Of a stretch of 64,000 nucleotides of DNA, positions 9,069 through 19,248 are shown in pieces. Numbering within the stretch: position 1 is the first letter of the stretch; each line of letters begins with the position of its first letter. The notes under the pieces are model-generated. The model searched no databases. It was not told the DNA's origin and was given only the letters and a program-made list of their open reading frames with translations. The DNA is from Epithemia pelagica (Eukaryota > Bacillariophyta > Bacillariophyceae > Surirellales > Surirellaceae), in the NCBI GenBank assembly GCA_946965045.2, contig OX337233.1, positions 434,001 to 498,000 on the forward strand. The letters are read 5' to 3'. Position numbers and translations under genes: made by a program.

Positions 9069-11525
9069 ATGAATACTAGTAGCATTTCGCATAGAAGGAA
9101 CCGGAATGCCACTGCGTCGTCATCAAGGATTGGTAAAGCGCAACAAACCACACCAACGACGACGAGGACGAATGGTTCCATGTTCAAATCCTCCAAGGTT
9201 CGTTCCACCTCTCCTTCCAAAGCAACAACAACAACGACAACACGACCAAAGTTACCACCCAAGTCGCAGCAAACCAAGAAAAAGCAACAACAGCAATCGT
9301 CTTCATCCAAATCAAGAGGCACCACATCAATGATGACAACCAGTCCTCCTCCGCAGCGACGAACCAATCGACCACCGGCCCGCTCCGTCGTGGGTCGAAG
9401 CATCAGTAGTACACGAAACCAACGACCCACCAGTCCCGCGGCTCGTCGTCGACCACAACAACAACCCCCGAAATCGAATGGGGCCCGCATGATCCAAGAC
9501 GACAAGTCCACTGCCAGAAACGACTCGTTTCATCAAACAACCACACAAAACAGCCGTTCCACCCGGTCCTCGTCGATAAAGCAACCCTCGTCTTCGACTC
9601 CCCCAACAGCTGCCGCCCTGTGGTCCTCCGACCAGGATGACGTGTCGTGGAGTAGCTCTCATGTCGATGCCAGTCCGGTACAAGTGTCTTCTTCCTCTTG
9701 GTCATCCTGGTTCGGTGTCAGTTCTTGGACACGATCCCCGTCCTGGTCCGCGTCGTCGGAAGCACCGTCGTTTCCTCCCACGCCACCAAAAGAAAAAGAA
9801 GAAACAGAGCACGAACACAAAGAAGCCGACACCATTGCTGCCGTGGCACCATCCCCATTGTCGTCGTCGTCGTATTCGTTTTGGCCATGGTCCACCACCA
9901 GCTCTACTAGTCCACTAGACAAGGAAAAGGACGACGACAAAACCCAGAAACCGAATCTGAATGCCGAGGACAAGGACCAGAACAAGGACAAGGACACAAC
10001 GACGGGAGCCACTCCACCAGTGGAAACGGATGCATCCGTGTCGTGCGAAACGGAGCAGGCCACGAGTACCAACAGTCTGTGGCTATCCTCGTTCTTTTCC
10101 ACACCCACGACACGTGACGAAACCACCACGGACCAGGGCTCCACCAAAAAGGACCACCAAGACCCGAATACGAACAAGAACGACGACAACGACACGAATC
10201 AAAAGGACCCGGCCAATAATGAGAAGATGGCACCAACCCAAGTCGAGGCGTTGTCGTCGTCCTCTTTTCCGAATACCGACGACAAGAGCAAGACTTTGGG
10301 AGGCTTGTTTTCCTCCTGGTTTTCCGGAAAGAAGCGTGCCGTAGAAGAAACGTCCGCGCACAAGACTGACTCCCAACACAACGACAAGAACGACGTGGAG
10401 GACGCACCCGTTCCACCCGTGGCTTCCTTATCGTCGTCGTCGTCTTCCTCCTCCTCCTCCTCGGAGTCTGCTTCTCTTTCGGATTCCAACAACAAGGATG
10501 TGAACAAAACAGGATTCACGACACCTGATCGGGACTTGTTGTCGGTCCACCATGAGTCACCACCACAGGATGATACTGTGGTTGTAAAGCTACCCATTGT
10601 CGTCCCGGATCGGTACCAACCCTTGGACGACACCAATCACCAAGAGGACACGGAGAAGCAGCTGGAAAGGCCAACCAAGCAAAACGAGGAACCGGAGAAC
10701 TCGCCGTCCACCACCAATCCTCGTACAATGATGGCCCGAGTCCAAGACGACACGAATCTGGCAGAGCCGCCGCCGCCGCCTGGTGCATCCAAACAACAAG
10801 AGCAGCACCACCGAGGGGAACATGCCACCAAAACGAGACTGACACGATTCCTTGTTGCCTCGTCCCAGTCGTCGAATGGAGGCGGCGACGATTCCGTCAC
10901 GACCGACAGGAACGATTCCTCCACCTGCTATACGGGCGAAGCTTCCGATGCCTTTACCACCCTACCCGGAGAAGAAGACTGTGGTACCATGGACAATTTA
11001 ATGGAATATTGGTTGGAAGGAGTCTATGGAGGAGGAGGAAAAGGACAAGAAACTCCAACACCACGACAAGACCGTCCCCGTGAAACGCTAGAAGAATATG
11101 AGGAGTATGATGGTGAATCCACTGCTTCCAGTCGTTTCGAACAACATTCCGTGGTAACCCAGGATATGGTCTTGTCGGCCTTTGTGGGAGGCGAAGACTC
11201 ATTGTGGCAGGGCACCATTTCTGGTGGTAATGGTGGAACGACTCGTGATCGTCATCGGGCCCTTGCCCCCAACATGCGTTCCGTGCCAATCCAAGAACAG
11301 GACCATGATGATGACGACGACGACGAGGAACCACAAGAAAAGGATCCTGAAGATGCTGACAAACAAGAAACAGCATTGACGACCAACAACAACAATCCCA
11401 ACACTACTGCTCCATGTGTAGCGTCGTCATCCTTGCCCATTCGGGACACTGGAAACAAGAGCAAAAGTTCCAAACTGCTGCAAACGCCCATGCCCTTTCA
11501 AAAAACCACCTCAACGGCATGGTAG
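9069..11525 (+). CDS. AYS-5: full-length array protein with motifs A, B and C
   Basis: 818 aa, single exon, ATG 9069 chosen by identity with the AYS-4 start. Order: a basic Ser/Arg/Thr N-terminus with poly-Thr and poly-Gln; repeated short patches of the form SSSWSSWFG, SSYSFWPWS, SLWLSSFF and LFSSWFSGKK (about nt 9680-10330); an acidic middle; then DAFTTL (residue 627), DNLMEYWLEGVY (642), VLSAFVGGEDSLW (701) and a Lys/Ser tail. This is the clearest family member. No signal peptide, zinc finger or enzymatic motif is seen. The aromatic-plus-acidic patches suggest short linear interaction motifs; the function is unknown. Confidence 0.78.
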   Translation: MNTSSISHRRNRNATASSSRIGKAQQTTPTTTRTNGSMFKSSKVRSTSPSKATTTTTTRPKLPPKSQQTKKKQQQQSSSSKSRGTTSMMTTSPPPQRRTNRPPARSVVGRSISSTRNQRPTSPAARRRPQQQPPKSNGARMIQDDKSTARNDSFHQTTTQNSRSTRSSSIKQPSSSTPPTAAALWSSDQDDVSWSSSHVDASPVQVSSSSWSSWFGVSSWTRSPSWSASSEAPSFPPTPPKEKEETEHEHKEADTIAAVAPSPLSSSSYSFWPWSTTSSTSPLDKEKDDDKTQKPNLNAEDKDQNKDKDTTTGATPPVETDASVSCETEQATSTNSLWLSSFFSTPTTRDETTTDQGSTKKDHQDPNTNKNDDNDTNQKDPANNEKMAPTQVEALSSSSFPNTDDKSKTLGGLFSSWFSGKKRAVEETSAHKTDSQHNDKNDVEDAPVPPVASLSSSSSSSSSSSESASLSDSNNKDVNKTGFTTPDRDLLSVHHESPPQDDTVVVKLPIVVPDRYQPLDDTNHQEDTEKQLERPTKQNEEPENSPSTTNPRTMMARVQDDTNLAEPPPPPGASKQQEQHHRGEHATKTRLTRFLVASSQSSNGGGDDSVTTDRNDSSTCYTGEASDAFTTLPGEEDCGTMDNLMEYWLEGVYGGGGKGQETPTPRQDRPRETLEEYEEYDGESTASSRFEQHSVVTQDMVLSAFVGGEDSLWQGTISGGNGGTTRDRHRALAPNMRSVPIQEQDHDDDDDDEEPQEKDPEDADKQETALTTNNNNPNTTAPCVASSSLPIRDTGNKSKSSKLLQTPMPFQKTTSTAW

Positions 11526-12685
11526 GTAGAGCCTTTCTGTTTGCCGACACCAAACAAAACCAAAAAGAATGTTTGGGATGACGCGAGCCTCTGCGAAACC
11601 AAACACCAAGAAACCAGAGGATGCGAGAGTCCGACTAGGTAGTATACGAACCGTCACACGGTGCTGGGGTTGGATATCTTCTAGTAGTACATAGTATACA
11701 TGTGTATGGATTTCTAGAGTAGGTACAAGTTCATGGTCAGAGGCACATCCTGGGCCAGTCACCCATTGAGGAAGTGTCCGTTTCGTATAGCCATCATCGC
11801 ACTCGATGGTCAATGTCACTGGAACGCCCAAGCACACAACATGTTCGTTTGCCGTTCTCATCATCCTGTCGATGGTATATAGTGTAATGGGTGACACCAC
11901 GTCAGATATTGGACCATTTCCAGAGCCCCTCGTTTTTGTTGTCACGGTGGCTGCTCATGTGGCAGTCACGATTGTTGTTTGCTAGAAAAAGTCCCAAAAC
12001 GGGGGTGCAAATTGTCCTTTCCTTTCCAGAACAGATTGGTGTCGTATCGCCTTTGGATACCAAGCCAAGAAGCATTGGCAGAACCAATCACACCATGATG
12101 AGCTGCAGAGAGATATACTTTTGACTCTCTAGAGCATTCTCTGCTAGAGGGTTGGATCCATACCTCTAACTTAGGGTGTGTCAGTGGCGGAGTCACGCAT
12201 TAGCGACCTAGGTAGACCTGTTGTTGCAGAATTTCTCATCCACGCCAAAGGCGTCGAGTTGCCCGCGTGGGAAGATGGCTCTAGCTCGCGAGAGGTGGCG
12301 CGACCAAGCTAGGGATAGCTAGGAGTACAACTGCCTCTCTAGCTAGGGTATACCAGAGACCGAGGGAGGGATTCGGTGCGCCATGGGTACAGGAAAACTC
12401 CTTTTGCGGTTCTATATATGGCAAGATTCGATCGCAAATTTCTCGTTGCAACGGAATTGGTGGACCAGAGAGCGGAACCTTTGGCGCACCTACACAAAGC
12501 TGTTATGTGGTTCAAGCACACGGTTGTTGGTGTCTCATTTTTGTTTGCCCTCACACACAAAAGAGTCCGGTACCACCAAAAAATTCAGCTATCTACCTAC
12601 AAGAACCCTTCCTCTTCTTGATTGACAGTTTCCACTGTTCTGGAAGCGCATAATATTGCAACGAGTCCAAAACACAGTAGAAACT
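11526..12685. other. spacer AYS-5/AYS-6
   Basis: CTAG-rich sequence. It holds GGTGCGCC (12375-12382) and its inverse GGCGCACC (12483-12490) about 108 bp apart. A minus-strand ORF (11511-11945, 144 codons) has balanced composition but no recognisable motif and overlaps the AYS-5 end, so I do not call it. Confidence 0.45.
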
Positions 12686-13158
12686 ATGGAACGGTCCACC
12701 CTGTCTTCGTCCTCCCAGAAGAACCGTGCCAACACGTTGCCATCCATCCTCAAGCAATCCTCGCTTTCATCATTTCAGTTTCTGGTGTGTCCAAACTGGA
12801 ACACCACCACGATAAAGACTACGACAAGTCTGTTCCCCTCCAACCACCAGAAGTACCAGCCACACTGGACCAGCATCCAACGATTGACCAAGAGGAAACT
12901 GACAAGAACCACAACCATCCTGCGCATCAGCAGGAGGACCACAAAACCAGGACGGTGGGACGACGGCCCGTACGATTTTAGTCACGGCGTGGGTCCTCCC
13001 CAAAGAAGGTACTAGCCCGCGATGACACGGAGAACGACCCTGGTACTCGAGCACCGGCAACAAGTGTCCGACATTCCTTGTTCTTGTTTCGTGGCAACAA
13101 GAACAAGCAACAGACCAAGCAGCCAACCAAGCAACAGACCACCAACGACGAGAAGACG
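12686..13158 (+). pseudogene. AYS-6 5' region, disrupted reading frame
   Basis: ATG 12686 begins a family-like N-terminus (MERSTLSSSSQKNRANTLPS). At about 12770-12790 the family-like composition moves to the +1 frame (EHHHDKDYDKS and onward), which then meets TAG at 12979. The same frame continues open into the well-preserved 3' part. A 12-bp GT...AG segment at the stop is too short to be an intron. Either the 5' part has decayed or a longer intron starting near 12785 removes it; RNA evidence would decide. Confidence 0.5.
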
Positions 13159-14010
13159 ATGAAGCACACGGAGGAATTGGCGTCTGCACCAACCACCAAG
13201 AAGGACGACGACGACAAGACTGGCGCACCCGACACCACCACCACCACGAGCGCGGTGACAACGACCGACAACCCCAAGAAGACCAACCTTGTCACCAACA
13301 CCAATAAGATCACGAAACAGGACAAACGGATCCGATTCCTCTTGCCGCCAATCGACAACGACGACAAGAAGAATGACGATACGGTCGAAACGGACGTACC
13401 AGAGAATGGTTCCACCGGTTCTTCGAGCGGGGAAACGGATCAAGTTTCGGATGCCTTTACATCCTTGTCGTCGGGTGGACAAGGAGGGAAAGGTGGCAGT
13501 ACCATGGACCATTTGATGGGATATTGGTTGGAAGGTGTCTATGGTGGCTGGGACCGGCGGCCGGCCCAGTCCAAGTCCAGGGAGGAGCAGGATCCGGCGG
13601 AGGGAAGGAATCCGAGTCCAGAACCGAATCCGACAAGTCCTTCTTTGGATGAGGATCAAGATGATTCGGTGGGCAGTGATGTTGCCACGGTCGATGACAT
13701 GTCCGTCTTGTCCGCCTTTTTGGGTGGCGGCGAACACGCCTTGTGGAAACAACTGACCGGTCTTGGTGGTACTACTACTAGTAGTAGTACTCAACAAAGT
13801 CCAGACGAGGAGGCTCGTCGTCGTCGGGCTCTCCTCGTGGCCAACTTTTCGAAGAGCTCGTCGGTACCAATTCCAAAAGAAACAGACGAGGACAACAACA
13901 AGGAGGATGAACTGGAGCGTGGCATCAGCCAGGAAGAGGATCCCGCCGACCGCGGCACCAGCACCAGCACCGAGGAAGACACCCAGACGACGACGGACCC
14001 GTCGTCGTAA
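13159..14010 (+). CDS. AYS-6: array protein with motifs A, B and C
   Basis: The frame is open from 12982 to TAA 14008; the first in-frame ATG is 13159 (MKHTEELASAPTT), giving 283 aa. It has all three signatures, closely matching AYS-5: DAFTSL (residue 98), DHLMGYWLEGVYGG (about 117) and MSVLSAFLGGGEHALW (181), separated by acidic/Ser spacers. The strong motif conservation suggests selection or recent descent despite the damaged 5' part. The start is uncertain because a spliced or longer N-terminus is possible. Confidence 0.6.
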   Translation: MKHTEELASAPTTKKDDDDKTGAPDTTTTTSAVTTTDNPKKTNLVTNTNKITKQDKRIRFLLPPIDNDDKKNDDTVETDVPENGSTGSSSGETDQVSDAFTSLSSGGQGGKGGSTMDHLMGYWLEGVYGGWDRRPAQSKSREEQDPAEGRNPSPEPNPTSPSLDEDQDDSVGSDVATVDDMSVLSAFLGGGEHALWKQLTGLGGTTTSSSTQQSPDEEARRRRALLVANFSKSSSVPIPKETDEDNNKEDELERGISQEEDPADRGTSTSTEEDTQTTTDPSS

Positions 14011-14833
14011 CTGCCACGATACGAAATAACAGGCATGTGTGCACATACATAAACCAACCCAACACAGCACAAGAGCGCTCTACAGAACCATCACAACCAC
14101 ATCAAGATTGTAACTTTGGATCGAGTTTCGTGTAGATCGTTCTCTAGATACTATGTTCTTTTTCCATCCAACCCAAACAGATTCAGTTTTGTGGAACTAG
14201 CTAGAGAGTGGATTGCCCCCGTTTCTCTCGTTCCAAGCGAAGAACCATGTCAAGAGGGATGGTCTGATATCCATTGCCCTAGAATCTACCGGTATAGGAC
14301 GAGGCAGGAGGAAATTCGTCGTTGGCTTTGTTGTGTCAGCTGTGGTTGGAGATGAGAGAGAGAGCAGTCGCATGGTGTGCGACCATGCGAGCGAGTGGCG
14401 CGATATGTGCGACTGACTGAATTCTCTCCGTTGGGTCCGTGGAGAAACATACTAGGTAGACTATTATGGATCCACAATCCGCACCACACTGTTGGTTGGC
14501 TGGCAACAAACACAGGGTTCAACTGCCTTCCCCATTCCATGAGGTGCGTCAAGGTGCGCAATGTATAATAAACCCCTTTGGTCCTTGTTTATGGATCGAC
14601 CGAACGCATCTCTTTGGTACCACATGCTATTTCCCCCCAAGACTCGAAGGTCCAACGTTTATTTTGCTAGTAGACTCACCGGTTTGCCACTTCCATCCAA
14701 ATTGTCGTCGTCTCATTTTTTCCATGACCATCACTCATTTGGCGGTGCAGGAATCCACGAAATACGCCACTGACGACGAGAACGACAACGACAAAAAACG
14801 ACGCAACCCCCCTTCTCCAGTAGTCTGAGTACC
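14011..14833. other. spacer AYS-6/AYS-7
   Basis: Contains CTAG-rich sequence, GAGAGAGAG (about 14352) and a run of GTGCG-type words (14375-14415, 14541-14560) related to the GGTGCGCC element. Short ORFs here lack family composition. I see no gene. Confidence 0.4.
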
Positions 14834-15958
14834 ATGATTTCCGCCTTGACTCGAAGCCGGTCCTACACCGTATCCTCCTCCTCCAGCCGCACCAAACATG
14901 ACCCTGCTGTTGCTGGTTCTACCTCTGATTCTTCAGGTTCCAACCGGTCCGACCAATCTCCATCAGGGAACGACGGTGAACCAGCCTCTAGTACTACCAT
15001 GAAGAAGAAGAAGAAGAATGCAGTGCCGCAGTGCTGGCCCTCCAACCACAAGCACACGTCGGCGGACGAGGAGGATCCAACCACGACGCAGTCGGAACCT
15101 GGTGGTGGTACCAATGCTTTGTATCCCATTCGACGATCACGCGCACGGCTCTTGCCATCCATTGTGTGTGGCAAGAACAAAAACACCAACAACAACACGA
15201 CGACAAGGAACATGCAGAGAGACCAAGGATCCTCCGAGCCACACCACCAAGACAAGGACGAGCAGGACAATCTCAGTCTTCCCAGTCAAGTTTGTCCCTC
15301 CATGTCCTCGACCGTGACATCCTCCCTGTCCCTATCCGATGCCTCCTTGACCACATGTTCCTCCTCCTCGTCCTCTTCAGCCTTTTCCGAAGATTTGCAA
15401 GATTTGGTTCACGAATCCATGTTGCTGACCTACGACCAGGACGACGACGACGACGATCAGGACGATGTCGAAAGTGTCTCCTTGTTCGACTATCACAATG
15501 ACTTGTACCAATGGTTGACGCCCGCTGTGCGACGGCCCAACAAGCACAACAACAACAAGACGACGACAAATCATTATTCGGCCAATGACACGACGGAACC
15601 TTCTCCTCCACGCCCCAACAAGCACCACACCAAGAGCAACAACCAAAAGCTCTACCGGATTATTCAAAGCCAATATTCCGTGGATTCTCAAACGACTTAT
15701 GGGACGCCCACTACTGGTACAAGTCGTCGGTGGCAAGTCGTGACGCCCCATGGCATGCGCGTCTTGGATGATCATGACGACCATGACGAAGACGATGACG
15801 ACGAAAACAGCAAGGCCTTTTCGGAACGGGCGCAACCGTCGGGTCTGGAATTGCTCCTCGATTATTGGGTCGAAGGCATTTACAATAGTGGAAACTCCTC
15901 CAACTCAACGACACGAGACACGGACCATGACTCGTTGGCCGGTGCCACCTTTCACTAA
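14834..15958 (+). CDS. AYS-7: array protein with motif B
   Basis: 374 aa, ATG 14834 (ACCATGATT context) to TAA 15956. A Ser/Thr/Arg-rich N-terminus with a Lys5 run is followed by a Ser tract and an acidic DDDDD segment. Two hydrophobic/aromatic patches lie in the middle (EDLQDLVHESMLLTYD and FDYHNDLYQWLTP). The C-terminal signature is a KAF-type remnant of motif A followed by LELLLDYWVEGIY (about 15847-15883). No motif C is seen. No signal peptide. The function is unknown. Confidence 0.7.
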   Translation: MISALTRSRSYTVSSSSSRTKHDPAVAGSTSDSSGSNRSDQSPSGNDGEPASSTTMKKKKKNAVPQCWPSNHKHTSADEEDPTTTQSEPGGGTNALYPIRRSRARLLPSIVCGKNKNTNNNTTTRNMQRDQGSSEPHHQDKDEQDNLSLPSQVCPSMSSTVTSSLSLSDASLTTCSSSSSSSAFSEDLQDLVHESMLLTYDQDDDDDDQDDVESVSLFDYHNDLYQWLTPAVRRPNKHNNNKTTTNHYSANDTTEPSPPRPNKHHTKSNNQKLYRIIQSQYSVDSQTTYGTPTTGTSRRWQVVTPHGMRVLDDHDDHDEDDDDENSKAFSERAQPSGLELLLDYWVEGIYNSGNSSNSTTRDTDHDSLAGATFH

Positions 15959-16746
15959 AACCAAGGAGAGAAGAAGGACTCTCTCTCTCTCTATTCGTAC
16001 ATTCGGAGTATTCTTGTTGGACGCGCCATGAATGGATTGTTTTACTACTGCTGCCACCACGAGGGTTTGTGTTGTGTTTCGTATGAATAATTTCTATATA
16101 TATACTCTCTACGTATAATAGATGGACTGTATGATACGGGCCTCGTTTCCACAACGCTTGGTTGGGTCATCGGTAGGTACGACGACCTGTTGTTCACTGC
16201 AATGTAGATAGTGAGAAGTGAGAAGACTTTGTCGTCCGGCGCACCTGAGAGTTCGTCGCGCGCTTGCGCGCTCGCGATATTTCAGCGACCAAGATCGGTC
16301 GCTGAAAATACGTTTGGAAAATACACCCCCCAAAAACTAGACGGGGCTCTGCCGCGTTTGTCACCATGGCGCATCCGTTGCACTGTCCGGTAGTGAGCGG
16401 TTGTGCGGCGCTTGTCGTTTATCCCTCCTAAGTAACTTGTTGGAAAACGGCTCTCCGGAAGCAAGTCTATAATTGAGTGGTGTACGTTGACACGGAACCA
16501 GACAATTCTCCAACCTCCAACGGCCCATTCTCCTTTTCTCTCTCGGGGTGTGTGTGTGTGTGCGTAGTTTGTGGTTGTGGTGGTTGATTCGTTTGTTTCT
16601 ACCACCAACAACGCAACAACAACTACTATTACAACATGATCTAGAACAACAACAGCCAGCACAACAACAAGAACAGCACGCAGTGATCCAGTCCAAGTGC
16701 ACCAACAATACTCCTGAACTCGTTGGTGTCTGAAGCAACAAAATCA
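15959..16746. other. spacer AYS-7/AYS-8 with inverted repeats
   Basis: Includes TATATATATA (about 16095-16104), GGCGCACC (16238-16245), a GCGCGC-TT-GCGCGC palindrome (16258-16271) and an 11-bp stem hairpin (16280-16307). A GTGTGTGTGTGTG run at 16549-16561 precedes (CAACAA)-rich sequence entering the gene. Confidence 0.5.
16280..16307. other. perfect 11-bp inverted repeat
   Basis: TTTCAGCGACC (16280-16290) and GGTCGCTGAAA (16297-16307) flank a 6-nt loop. It sits directly downstream of the GCGCGC palindrome, about 440 bp before the AYS-8 start. Confidence 0.75.
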
Positions 16747-18618
16747 ATGATGAGTTCCTCTCCACCGCAACAACAATCACCACCCGCACCATCCGAATCC
16801 ACAACGCACCATCCCGGCAACAGCACCTCTTTTTCCTCCTCCTTGTCGCAACCACAACTCCCGCACAACAAGGTTTCGTCCAAATCACGATTCTCTCGAC
16901 GACTGTTGCGACGACGTGACCGCAATCTGAATGGCAATGATACGGATAACGATACCGTGCAATCGGAAAGTACGACAAACACCTTTCGGAGCGAACGATT
17001 TCACGCCTTGTTTCAAAAGCCCTTGGCACGCATCACTTTGGGGCGACAACCACAACCACCAGGTGCTCCGTCACCGCCGCTGCCCTCACAACCACAAGCA
17101 CTCCAAGATGCAGACAATAAGGAGACGCTTGTCGCAACAGAGGCGAATCAACAACTTTCGTGGACGAGTTTGCCAAAGGACGACAAGAATGACCATGATG
17201 ATGACAATGTGTCTCATTCCTCTTCGGTCCACTTGTCGTCCAGTTCGTCGTCCTCATCTTTAGTCACTGCCTGTTCCTCGGCCGCCTCGTCGTCACGGCG
17301 TCCAACTCGTACGCTCGAGGATGTGGATGAAGATTCCGAACATGGTGGACCCGACTTGTCCTCTGTCTTGGCCCATGTCTTTGGAGTGGATCTCTTGACC
17401 CAGTATTGGGTCGAAGCCATTTATCCCAACAACCATAGTACGACGACTGCTACGACTACGAATACCAATTCCAACAACACAAACCAGAAGCAAGACGAGG
17501 AACCATCACCAATTCGCAATCCAGACGACGACGAGGACGACAAGGCCGACCACCCCCAACCCACAACGACCACCACTACGAATACTACTACTTCCATGGA
17601 CGAAGACAGGGGACATTTGGAAACGCCAGCCATCACCACGGACCAACCCACAAAGGAGGAGGAAGAAGAACCATCCTCCCACCAAATGAACGACGACGAC
17701 AAGAACAACGACAACCGCCACAGACAAGATCACGACGGCAAGCAAGTAGCCAAACGAGTCGTACGGCAGGCACTCATGACAACCACAACAACAACAACAA
17801 CAGCGACAAAACAACCGACACCCAAACCAGATACATCATTCACCGGATCAACCTTGACCACAACTACGACATCGGTTGCAACAAGAACTTCACACAAGTA
17901 CCCACCAGCGGAAGCGTCTTCTTCGTTCCGGTCACCACTCCAATGGTCGCGACCACAACAAACAGAAACGCGACAACCGTCCTCCACCTCAAATCAACCA
18001 GGACAACCACCACAACGGCCTCAAGAACCACAACGACAACGACAACACACTGCCCGTCATTCACTGTCGACATTCCACAACAACAAGAACAAGAACAGGA
18101 ACAACAAGCAGTATATCAATCCTTCAAAAGAAGATCGACGACAAAAAGAAGATCGACGACAAAAAGAACAACGACAAGAAGAAGAGCGGCGACGACAAAA
18201 AGAACAACGACAAGAAGACGAACGGCGACAGGACGTGGATCCCGAACCCCCCGAACCGGATCCAGAACTCGAGGAGAATGACGCCACAAGCAAAGGCAAA
18301 CAGAAAAAGACCTTTCGACCTTTACGATTCTTGCGTCGTTGGAAAGAGCAACACCACCAACGAGGCCGTCACAACGACTCGGAGGACGACGACGATGAAG
18401 AAGAATCCAACGACCCCCAAGACTCCTCCTCCCAAGAGGAAACCGCACCCGCACCACTCCCACCGGCTGGCCGTACTCCCAGTCACTTGCCAAAACGGAG
18501 TCGATCCCGCTCCTCCGTGATTTTGTTACACGAACAGGAGGACGATTCCAACCAGGACGATCCCGTCGACAAGTTTTATGAGGATTCGTACAGCTACACC
18601 TCGTTTTCCTTGTGGTAA
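16747..18618 (+). CDS. AYS-8: array protein with motif B and charged coil-like repeat
   Basis: ATG 16747 (MMSSSPPQQQSPP) to TAA 18616, 623 aa; the frame is open a little upstream but without an ATG. Gln/Pro/Ser-rich N-terminus; SSVLAHVFGVDLLTQYWVEAIY (about 17357-17424) contains motif B; then long Thr/Asp/Gln tracts. At nt 18127-18236 a charged repeat of DRRQKE/RRQKEQRQE units could form a single helix or coiled coil. The C-terminus ends in DKFYEDSYSYTSFSLW. There is no signal peptide. The function is unknown. Confidence 0.7.
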   Translation: MMSSSPPQQQSPPAPSESTTHHPGNSTSFSSSLSQPQLPHNKVSSKSRFSRRLLRRRDRNLNGNDTDNDTVQSESTTNTFRSERFHALFQKPLARITLGRQPQPPGAPSPPLPSQPQALQDADNKETLVATEANQQLSWTSLPKDDKNDHDDDNVSHSSSVHLSSSSSSSSLVTACSSAASSSRRPTRTLEDVDEDSEHGGPDLSSVLAHVFGVDLLTQYWVEAIYPNNHSTTTATTTNTNSNNTNQKQDEEPSPIRNPDDDEDDKADHPQPTTTTTTNTTTSMDEDRGHLETPAITTDQPTKEEEEEPSSHQMNDDDKNNDNRHRQDHDGKQVAKRVVRQALMTTTTTTTTATKQPTPKPDTSFTGSTLTTTTTSVATRTSHKYPPAEASSSFRSPLQWSRPQQTETRQPSSTSNQPGQPPQRPQEPQRQRQHTARHSLSTFHNNKNKNRNNKQYINPSKEDRRQKEDRRQKEQRQEEERRRQKEQRQEDERRQDVDPEPPEPDPELEENDATSKGKQKKTFRPLRFLRRWKEQHHQRGRHNDSEDDDDEEESNDPQDSSSQEETAPAPLPPAGRTPSHLPKRSRSRSSVILLHEQEDDSNQDDPVDKFYEDSYSYTSFSLW

Positions 18619-19248
18619 CCAATGGCGTGTGCTGGGAGACAATGGGTGTGTCCACGTTGGACACACACACACGTCCCACACGTAATAGCATCACACACAA
18701 TAGCCTCCAACTTGGATCAAGGTTCCACCTATTACGAATACAAGTATACAAGTATACAAGTTTAAATTATTTGTATTTTAAAAGGATTGGTCAAGAGATA
18801 TGCGTGTCAGAGTGGTGTTGCCTTTTCCGTTCTCTCTCTCTGGAGGAGATGGCAGTTGAAAATTCGATGGTGCTCATGGCCTCGTCATGACCCACACCGG
18901 TATATTATGTTTCGTTGCCACGTTTCTATCCCAACGCCCAACGGCAACTCACAACGGTTCTCTCATCGTTGTTCTTGTCTGTATGCGACTGGTTACGTGC
19001 GACCAGGATTGCTGTTCGGCGACCGGAGCGTTTTACTGGAGATTCAGACGCACGAGTGCGACAGAACCGGGCTGGCGTTTCTGTGCGACTGCCAAAAAAG
19101 TCCGACCAACCGAAGTTTACGTGTTTGCGAGAACCGAGGCAACGTTCCTTCCATTCTTGCAACGCATTCCTTTGGCAGAGAAAAGCAAGAGGATTCGGAG
19201 AGGTGTGTGTCTTGTTCGACGGTCTTTGGGATATCGGCTTCCACTTGA
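18619..19248. other. spacer AYS-8/AYS-9
   Basis: A 9-bp stem hairpin (GTGTGTCCA/TGGACACAC, 18646-18666) lies 28 bp after the AYS-8 stop and could mark the transcript 3' end. TATACAAG is repeated at 18744-18762, followed by AT-rich sequence. Several overlapping short ORFs (18787-19349) lack any recognisable motif. Confidence 0.4.

Larger units (their letters stand above)
6779..9773. repeat. 1.5-kb tandem duplication (6779-8272 and 8273-9773)
   Basis: Spacer landmarks recur at an offset of about 1.47-1.49 kb: CCATGGTTCTAGATCC at 6806 and again near 8297, and the starts of AYS-4 (7600) and AYS-5 (9069). The junction lies at CGTTTGTTCCTCT (6779-6791 and 8273-8285). AYS-5 continues differently after ACCGTCGTTT, which points to a recombination joint with short homology. 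The copies differ by many substitutions and indels. Confidence 0.88.

Noticed and set aside
11511-11945. 144-codon minus-strand ORF after AYS-5
   Set aside because: Balanced composition but no motif, overlaps the AYS-5 3' end and has no second copy in the window.
12970-12981. 12-nt GTACGATTTTAG as an intron that would remove the AYS-6 stop
   Set aside because: Far too short to be spliced.
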